The notes beneath the pieces were generated by a model. That model ran no database searches and had not been told where the DNA came from. It saw only the letters and a list, made by a program, of their open reading frames with translations. A stretch of DNA of 5,174 bases, taken from Singulisphaera sp. GP187 (GTDB taxonomy: Bacteria > Planctomycetota > Phycisphaerae > Phycisphaerales > SM1A02). A program made the translations under genes and the position numbers. The first letter of the stretch is position 1. Each line of letters begins with the position of its first letter. The DNA lies in the NCBI GenBank assembly GCA_945896765.1, contig CAMDEL010000128.1, forward strand, positions 1 through 5,174, written 5' to 3'. This document shows positions 1-4,055 of the stretch, one piece after another.

Positions 1-150
1 CGCATCCGCTTGCGTGCCCAGCCGTTGGAAAGTTCTCTCGGGCGAGTTCCGCAGGCGGCCGACGGCACTTGCAATAAAATTTCGCAAACCAGATCGTGTC
101 GGTCCCCGAGGACTGTCTGAGCCCCGAGAGGACTTTTCACGGCTGACCAC
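1..150 (-). CDS. Unknown protein, N-terminal 50 codons only (runs off left edge)
   Basis: This is an open frame of exactly 50 codons reading leftwards from a GTG at 150-148, with no stop before the window edge. An in-frame TAA (153-151) lies directly upstream of the GTG, so no longer start is possible. A GGAG sits 8 bases before the GTG, which is good ribosome-binding geometry. The gene starts 30 bases after the stop of the glycosyltransferase-like gene, so it is probably the next gene of the same operon. The visible peptide has nine arginines and one lysine. It begins with a Ser/Arg/Gly/Pro-rich, probably disordered stretch (about residues 3-20), which contains two similar units (SSRG and SPRG) written by an imperfect DNA direct repeat with CCCCGAG cores at 104-110 and 122-128. 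A possible amphipathic segment follows (RNFIASAVGRLRN, residues 23-35). No signal peptide or family motif is recognisable. The function cannot be assigned; a basic cytoplasmic leader of a longer enzyme or membrane protein would fit. The case for a real gene rests on the start signals and spacing. Confidence 0.6.
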   Translation of the reverse strand, partial: MVSREKSSRGSDSPRGPTRSGLRNFIASAVGRLRNSPERTFQRLGTQADA

Positions 151-158
151 TTATGGAT

Positions 159-162
159 CTCC
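159..162 (-). promoter_or_regulatory. Shine-Dalgarno (GGAG) for the left-edge gene
   Basis: GGAG is read on the minus strand and lies 8 bases upstream of the GTG at 150. It is the main evidence that the partial left-edge frame is translated. It sits inside the second copy of a duplicated AGCCACGGA element. Confidence 0.6.
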
Positions 163-180
163 GTGGCTGTTTCCGTGGCT
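160..180. repeat. 9-base direct repeat in the intergenic gap
   Basis: TCCGTGGCT occurs at 160-168 and again at 172-180, a period of 12. On the transcribed minus strand this is AGCCACGGA twice, filling most of the gap between the glycosyltransferase-like gene and the next gene. The second copy supplies the GGA of that gene's Shine-Dalgarno. The first copy directly follows the TAG stop and gives a weaker decoy. Confidence 0.75.
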
Positions 181-1137
181 CTATTTCGCCGCTGCTTGCG
201 CGCTTCGAATCGCGCCCTCAGACAATGCTCGCAACATGCTTCCACCCGCCCCACAATCGTCAGCAATCTGGATAAACAGCCGCACAAGTTCATCGCGATC
301 ACCGCGTGTGAAAGCGAGAGTTCCCTCGCACTCATCAACGCATGATTCGTGAATCACACCAATGCCTGCAGCGAGCGCCCACCATCGACACCATCCCCAC
401 CATCGACTCTCCGATTCATCCCCTCGGGCTTGCAATAACATTGCATCTGCTGCAAGCCAAAGTGAACTTGGAATCTCAGCTCCATCGATAGCCATAAATT
501 GATCTTCCATTCGTGAAATTCGCGCATGCCGCTTCGTTTCCAAAACCCATTGAGCCCTCGTCGGAACGATCAGCACAACATTGGCGCCGCCTAACACTGC
601 TCGACCACTTGCAGCAAATGCTGCTCGAGCGTCGATCGAATCCGCACGATCACCAACAGCCAAGATCACAACTGAACTTTCAGAAATCCCAAGACTTCTT
701 CGCACATCATCCCGCTGCAACTCTGCAGTTCGTCTCCAATATTCGATCGCAGCTTGCGCACAATTTCTTTGTGCCTGCGCCGGAGGTTCGAGATGAACAA
801 CCCGATCAACACCAGGAAGCGATGCATGAGCAAGATCTCCAGCAGCGGCGCCATAAGCCATGATTTTTTGTGGGCAAGTTCCATGGCGTTCAACCCACGC
901 TTGCAAACGGCGTGACAGTAATCGTTCGATGCCAAGTGGCGCGGTCAGAATGCTGTTGAATGCAATCAACAGTGCTCCATTGGAATGACGAACGGCAGAA
1001 GGTCCGACTGCGATCCGCATGTCCGCGATCGAATCGCCAGTCATCGCTCCTGCAGTCCAACCGACATCACCAGTTGTTTGCACAAGGTGCAAGATTCCCG
1101 CGCGCGGCAGATGACTCAACCTCACACGACCAATCAC
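181..1137 (-). CDS. Degenerate GT-B-like (GT4-type) glycosyltransferase-like protein
   Basis: This 318-residue protein starts at a GTG that overlaps the stop of the upstream lipoprotein gene (GTGA, 4 bases). No clear Shine-Dalgarno is visible, so translational coupling is likely. No signal peptide or membrane helix is evident, so it should be cytoplasmic. Its second half follows the order of a GT-B C-terminal domain. It has a linker RRSLGIS (146-152), a first strand SVVILAVGD (155-163), and a second strand ANVVLIVP (185-192). SLWLAADAMLLQA (225-237) then aligns with the family's D-x-x-hydrophobic-PS segment, and WALAAGIGVI (253-262) with the EAMA-G-PVV segment. The N-terminal half (about 1-120) is Ala-rich and less typical. 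The second glutamate of the GT4 E-x7-E motif is replaced by Trp253, and the segment before it is a Trp-rich 9-base repeat product (245-253). Donor contacts may therefore be lost or altered. It may be an inactive relative, a divergent transferase, or another Rossmann-like protein. The glycosyltransferase reading is inferred from strand order, not from a conserved catalytic motif. Confidence 0.5.
   Translation of the reverse strand: MIGRVRLSHLPRAGILHLVQTTGDVGWTAGAMTGDSIADMRIAVGPSAVRHSNGALLIAFNSILTAPLGIERLLSRRLQAWVERHGTCPQKIMAYGAAAGDLAHASLPGVDRVVHLEPPAQAQRNCAQAAIEYWRRTAELQRDDVRRSLGISESSVVILAVGDRADSIDARAAFAASGRAVLGGANVVLIVPTRAQWVLETKRHARISRMEDQFMAIDGAEIPSSLWLAADAMLLQARGDESESRWWGWCRWWALAAGIGVIHESCVDECEGTLAFTRGDRDELVRLFIQIADDCGAGGSMLRALSEGAIRSAQAAAK
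379..405 (-). repeat. Three 9-base tandem units encoding RWWGWCRWW
   Basis: Read on the minus strand in codon phase, the units are CGATGGTGG, GGATGGTGT and CGATGGTGG. The outer two are identical and the middle one differs at its first and last base. They encode Arg-Trp-Trp, Gly-Trp-Cys and Arg-Trp-Trp, residues 245-253 of the glycosyltransferase-like protein, and place five tryptophans within nine residues. Confidence 0.85.
427..458. repeat. 8-base perfect inverted repeat inside the glycosyltransferase-like gene
   Basis: GGCTTGCA (427-434) and TGCAAGCC (451-458) are exact inverted copies around a 16-base loop. The loop itself contains a competing ATTGCA. The element lies entirely in coding sequence (about residues 227-237), so it may be a chance result of Ala/Leu/Gln codons. 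No T-run follows it. Confidence 0.35.
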
Positions 1138-1817
1138 TTCTTGACACCAAGGCGACCGCCAAGTTCGCGTCGTTCGTGGGCGTAGAACAGTTTTGCAATA
1201 TCTTCGCCCAACTTTTCCGCAAGTTTATCTTCAACTTCTCTTCGTCCAGCACTTGTTGTGATCAGGGATGGATTGATGTCTTGCAAAGAACTCTGGACGG
1301 CTTCAGATCCAGCCGTGGGCCAGAGACGAGATCCGTTTGTAATGTCGAGGACCTTTATTAAAGCCACTGCTTCTGGTCCACCCTCTTCACGACCGCCCGA
1401 CAAGTTAAACTCGTCGATTTCGACATAGACAACTTGCTCCGCGCCGAGCGATTCGCATATCCGTTGGATCGAAACCGGCTTTGATGCAGTGTCCATTCGT
1501 CGAATCAATGCGACCGCATCCCGCGTGGTGATTGTTTCTGGAACAACATTGTTTTCCAGCAAATGCGTGCCAACAGAATCGCCAATACCAACCCGCAGCG
1601 CAACGCGAGGCATTCGATTTATTTTGTCATCCACAATGACGACTGTTCGCTTGGATGGGAGTTCAAACGCAGCAGGTGCTTTGGGCGGCCCTTCAATGAT
1701 GTAGTTGGCAGGAAGAAGGTAATTACATCCAGCGACCGGCAACACAGCAGCGCATATCACAAAGATTGCGGTCGTGCGGCATTGCGTTGAAAAAATTTCA
1801 ATGCGAGATCGATTCAT
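1134..1817 (-). CDS. Putative lipoprotein, second of a tandem paralogous pair
   Basis: This 227-residue protein starts at an ATG that overlaps the previous gene's stop (ATGA). It has a basic N-terminus, a hydrophobic stretch (about 17-30) and a lipobox LPVAGC, with Cys31 as the predicted lipidated residue. Signal peptidase II processing and anchoring in an envelope membrane are therefore expected. A Pro-rich linker (about 36-54) precedes a single globular domain. In that domain, strand KRTVVIVDD (56-64) is followed by helical segments. SIQRICESLGAEQVVYVEIDEF (116-137) resembles the nucleotide- or ligand-free alpha/beta fold of small periplasmic lipoproteins, and AVALIKVLDI (150-159) is a further strand. 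The C-terminus DIAKLFYAHERRELGGRLGVKK resembles that of the upstream lipoprotein. No catalytic motif is visible. I recall similar hypothetical lipoproteins in Phycisphaerae, but no named family with a known function. A structural or binding role beside its paralogue is the modest inference. Confidence 0.8.
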   Translation of the reverse strand: MNRSRIEIFSTQCRTTAIFVICAAVLPVAGCNYLLPANYIIEGPPKAPAAFELPSKRTVVIVDDKINRMPRVALRVGIGDSVGTHLLENNVVPETITTRDAVALIRRMDTASKPVSIQRICESLGAEQVVYVEIDEFNLSGGREEGGPEAVALIKVLDITNGSRLWPTAGSEAVQSSLQDINPSLITTSAGRREVEDKLAEKLGEDIAKLFYAHERRELGGRLGVKK

Positions 1818-2530
1818 TTGCGTTTGATTCCACGATCAGGATATTTTTCTTCAGCATGGTCATAGAAAAGAAATCCCACTTGATCGACAAATGTTTTCTG
1901 AAGACCAATCTCGATTTCGCGCGGGCCGGCTTGTGCCTTGCCGATTCCTTCCATGTCTGGGAATTTCGAAATGACCTGAAACTCCTCTGCGAAAGAATCT
2001 GGATCGATTCCATCTCGCTCCACGACGCTGACATTCGCTCCTGCGACGCCATCCCAGAGAAAACTGTTTCCTTCAGGATTTAAGCGGTATTCAAAGATAT
2101 CTATGACGACCACGCGATCCACATCCAATTCTTTGGCAAGATCCGCGAGTGGGAGTGTCGGCCAACCTGGCGTCTGATGCATCCATGTCACCGAATAGCG
2201 TGGATCAAGCACTCTTACTCCAGGAACATTCTTGTCCAAGATCAGAACCATATTTCCGACGATATTTGGAATCGCCGTTGGAAACTCATACGCCGTCCGT
2301 TGATCCGAATGCGCGAGCACGGCAACAGATTTATTTTCAAGTCCGCGATACTTTGCAAGGACTTCGATTTGTTTTTGCTTTTCAATATTTGCGCCGATTG
2401 CAGAACTCAGTCCTGCCAGAATGCAGCCACTCAGCGGAAGCAGCGATGCAATCGTCAGAAGGCAACAGATGCGTGCTGTCACGCATGAAGACGTTCGCAC
2501 TCGTTGAATATTGTCCATGCGTATGTTCAT
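1814..2530 (-). CDS. Putative lipoprotein, first of a tandem paralogous pair
   Basis: This 238-residue protein has the lipobox LPLSGC, with Cys36 as the predicted lipid-modified residue, after a hydrophobic segment (about 21-34). The ATG at 2530 is preferred over the in-frame ATG at 2518 because a GGAGG lies 9 bases upstream and the ATG overlaps the DUF2752 gene's stop (ATGA). After a short linker, the mature part has strand KSVAVLAH (67-74) and then PNIVGNMVLILDKNVPGVRVLD (88-109). The segment LADLAKELDVDRVVVIDIFEYRL (128-150) is the best match to its paralogue. It continues with ANVSVVERDG (165-174) and the C-terminal LFYDHAEEKYPDRGIKRK. Order and spacing match the downstream lipoprotein, though identity outside these blocks is low. 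The charged C-terminus and absence of further membrane segments suggest a soluble periplasmic domain on a lipid anchor. The function is unknown; partnership with the adjacent lipoprotein is inferred from coupling and similarity. Confidence 0.82.
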   Translation of the reverse strand: MNIRMDNIQRVRTSSCVTARICCLLTIASLLPLSGCILAGLSSAIGANIEKQKQIEVLAKYRGLENKSVAVLAHSDQRTAYEFPTAIPNIVGNMVLILDKNVPGVRVLDPRYSVTWMHQTPGWPTLPLADLAKELDVDRVVVIDIFEYRLNPEGNSFLWDGVAGANVSVVERDGIDPDSFAEEFQVISKFPDMEGIGKAQAGPREIEIGLQKTFVDQVGFLFYDHAEEKYPDRGIKRK

Positions 2531-3003
2531 GCAATCAATCCTCCAAAGGTCAACATCTTATAGCCCCATGACAACAGAACCGCAGCGCCAAAGAACCACC
2601 AAAATCTGCCGCCGATTTTATCTGTGATCGCACTGAGCATTCGAGAGCCTGTGAGTGCGGCGTATGACGATACGACTGCGAAACCAGCTGTGGCAAGTGC
2701 AAGCAAAAAACCGATCGGTTGCGCTCGAAAAGAATCAAAGAATCGGCCATCTGCAGCGAGAGCGAATGCCGTTGTCATTCCACAACTTGGACACGGCAAG
2801 CCAATCGTTGCGGGCCATGAGCATGCTGGAATTCCCAGTTGCGTATGTGTTCCCATTCCTGCAGAAGCAGGCTGAAGCCACGCCGCCACGGACAAGAGTG
2901 TGATCGCGCAGAGCGAAAGCGCAGCGACAACCAAACGCTCTCGGATTGAAAGATGCGCTCTCTGTCGAGTTGCCACTGGCGAGGAACTTGATGCGACACT
3001 CAT
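2527..3003 (-). CDS. DUF2752 family small membrane protein
   Basis: With the ATG at 3003 the protein has 158 residues. The frame could extend to a TTG at 3027, but that start has no Shine-Dalgarno, whereas the ATG has GGA 6 bases upstream. The family hallmark is the central LPCPSCGMTTAF (69-80), with Cys71, Cys74 and Gly75, preceded by Cys61. Three hydrophobic segments are visible (about 24-44, 97-117 and 133-149). The Cys motif lies in the loop between the first and second, followed by a short charged stretch (DGRFFDSFRAQP, 85-96) typical of the family. The N-terminal 22 residues are Ser/Arg-rich and probably cytoplasmic. DUF2752 proteins have no established function; the CxxC pair suggests metal or redox chemistry, but that is speculative. 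It is the first gene of the minus-strand operon and overlaps the next by ATGA, so it is probably made together with the two lipoproteins. Confidence 0.88.
   Translation of the reverse strand: MSVASSSSPVATRQRAHLSIRERLVVAALSLCAITLLSVAAWLQPASAGMGTHTQLGIPACSWPATIGLPCPSCGMTTAFALAADGRFFDSFRAQPIGFLLALATAGFAVVSSYAALTGSRMLSAITDKIGGRFWWFFGAAVLLSWGYKMLTFGGLIA
2540..2544 (-). promoter_or_regulatory. Shine-Dalgarno (GGAGG) deciding the lipoprotein start
   Basis: GGAGG on the minus strand lies 9 bases before the ATG at 2530, embedded in the Gly-Gly codons at the end of the DUF2752 gene. It selects the upstream ATG over the one at 2518 and allows independent initiation in addition to coupling. Confidence 0.7.
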
Positions 3004-3052
3004 TGAATATCCATCGTAGTCGATCAAGATGCGAAACGACTAGTCTGATGTG
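3004..3052. promoter_or_regulatory. Divergent intergenic region with operator-like inverted repeats
   Basis: This 49-base gap must hold, or overlap, the start signals for the minus-strand operon and the plus-strand peptidase. It contains TAGTCG (3017-3022) and its inverted copy CGACTA (3037-3042) with a 14-base spacer. The second copy overlaps the 8-base palindrome GACTAGTC (3038-3045). No convincing -35/-10 pair is seen on either strand; a TTGAAT at 3003-3008 has no good -10 at the right distance. Promoter elements may extend into the flanking coding sequence. Its role as a shared control region is inferred from geometry. Confidence 0.4.
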
Positions 3053-4045
3053 ATGTCACTCGCATGGATCGATGGCCATCTTGATCTCGCATACATCGCA
3101 ATGCAGAGCGGTGATATTCGCAGAGAACCCACCGTTGGTGAAGATCGCTGCGTCAGTCTTCCCGCACTCCGACGTGGAAATGTCGGCGTAATCGCTGCCA
3201 CGATTTTTGTGGAAAAAGGACCTGAAGTTGCAGGGAAGCCGTGGGGATATCGAGATGAACACGATTGGACTGGTGCAAATCGCGCGGCCGAATTGCAAAT
3301 GTCTTATTACGAAACTCTCGAAAGTGAAGGACTTGTACGCATAGTTCACACGCGCGAAGATCTTGCCGATGAAAGCAAAACGCGTTTGCTGATTCTGATG
3401 GAAGGCGCTGATCCCATTCGAGATGCGGACGATGTCGCTCGGTGGCATCAACGCGGCGTGCGAATGTGTGGATTGACTTGGGCGCTTGGTTCGCGATTCG
3501 CAGGCGGAAACTCGACTGGCGGAGGATTGACTTCAGCTGGTCGCGATGTGGTTGCAGCATTCGATTCACTTGGCATACTGCATGATGCAAGTCATCTTTC
3601 GGATGCTGCGTTCGATGATCTCGTCGGCGCAACGACTCGACCAATCGTGGCATCGCATTCCAACGCTCGCACTTTCATGGGATCAAATCAACGCCATATC
3701 CGCGACGACCAAGTGCGCGAAATCAATCGGCGCGGCGGAGTCGTAGGTTTGAATTTGTACGGCAAGTTCCTGGCGGTCGATCGGCCAGCCACTTTGAATG
3801 ATGCGCTTGATCATGTTGAGCATATTGCCACGCTGTCTCGGTGCGACGATGTCTGCGCTCTTGGATCTGATCTCGATGGCGGGTTTGGACCAGCGTCGGC
3901 GCCAGAGGGATTACGCGGACCAGAGCACTTTGTCACTTTGACAGATGCGTTGACCTTACGAGGATGGAGCACGAGTGCATGCTCAAAATTTGCGCATCAA
4001 AATTGGCTTCGAGTCTGGAATGCCGCGCTCGCTGAGCGGCGATAA
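3053..4045 (+). CDS. Peptidase M19 (renal/membrane dipeptidase family) zinc metallopeptidase
   Basis: This 330-residue protein starts at ATG 3053. A GTG directly before it at 3050 is a possible alternative start, and neither has a visible Shine-Dalgarno. The family hydrolyses dipeptides with two zinc ions in a TIM barrel, and some members accept D-residues or other amides. Expected ligands are in place: DGHLD (His9, Asp11), LMEGADP (Glu117), DASHLS (His181) and ASHSNAR (His202). Substrate-side residues also match: Arg214 in NQRH, and the GSDLDG loop (271-276, Asp273). At the substrate-contacting His152 of the human enzyme the sequence reads LTW (Trp143), as I recall for many bacterial members. 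There is no signal peptide or GPI signal, so it is probably cytoplasmic, and the length is near the low end for the family. It is divergent from the lipoprotein operon and shares its short control gap. Its substrate is unknown; peptide or cell-wall peptide recycling are possibilities. The C-terminal QNWLRVWNA matches the conserved family tail. Confidence 0.93.
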   Translation: MSLAWIDGHLDLAYIAMQSGDIRREPTVGEDRCVSLPALRRGNVGVIAATIFVEKGPEVAGKPWGYRDEHDWTGANRAAELQMSYYETLESEGLVRIVHTREDLADESKTRLLILMEGADPIRDADDVARWHQRGVRMCGLTWALGSRFAGGNSTGGGLTSAGRDVVAAFDSLGILHDASHLSDAAFDDLVGATTRPIVASHSNARTFMGSNQRHIRDDQVREINRRGGVVGLNLYGKFLAVDRPATLNDALDHVEHIATLSRCDDVCALGSDLDGGFGPASAPEGLRGPEHFVTLTDALTLRGWSTSACSKFAHQNWLRVWNAALAERR

Positions 4046-4055
4046 CCCTCTGGAA
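4046..4055. other. Convergent gene junction, 10 bases
   Basis: Only 10 bases separate the plus-strand peptidase TAA (4043-4045) from the minus-strand TGA (4058-4056). No terminator with a T-run is visible on either strand, so transcription of each gene probably runs into the 3' end of the other. Confidence 0.7.

Noticed and set aside
14..352. Plus-strand open frame of 112 codons
   Set aside because: It overlaps the minus-strand left-edge gene and the end of the glycosyltransferase-like gene. It has no Shine-Dalgarno and no protein-like motifs.
599..630. Bulged hairpin: GCTCGA/TCGAGC flanking GCAGCA-AA-TGCTGC
   Set aside because: It lies inside coding sequence for an Ala-rich helix, has a 6-base bulge on one arm and no T-run. 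It is probably a codon-composition effect.
513..863. Plus-strand open frame of 116 codons
   Set aside because: It is a shadow of the glycosyltransferase-like gene. The product is rich in Gln/His/Arg, as is typical of antisense frames.
960..1361. Plus-strand open frame of 133 codons
   Set aside because: It is antisense to two coupled minus-strand genes with clear lipoprotein and overlap signals.
1840..1880. A/T-rich imperfect inverted repeat resembling a terminator
   Set aside because: The arms align poorly, and the stretch encodes the conserved LFYDHAEEKYPD end of a lipoprotein within a coupled operon.
2149..2571. Plus-strand open frame of 140 codons with many cysteines
   Set aside because: It is antisense to the first lipoprotein gene. 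The cysteines are irregularly spaced and match no zinc motif.
3049..3060. TGTGA-TG-TCACT resembling a CRP site
   Set aside because: The half-sites are separated by 2 bases where CRP needs 6, and the element overlaps the start codon.
3071..3080. Palindrome GATGGCCATC
   Set aside because: It falls on the codons of the invariant DGH zinc motif of the peptidase, so protein constraint explains it.
3153..3653. Minus-strand open frame of 166 codons
   Set aside because: It is a shadow of the M19 peptidase, whose zinc ligands fix the coding strand and frame.
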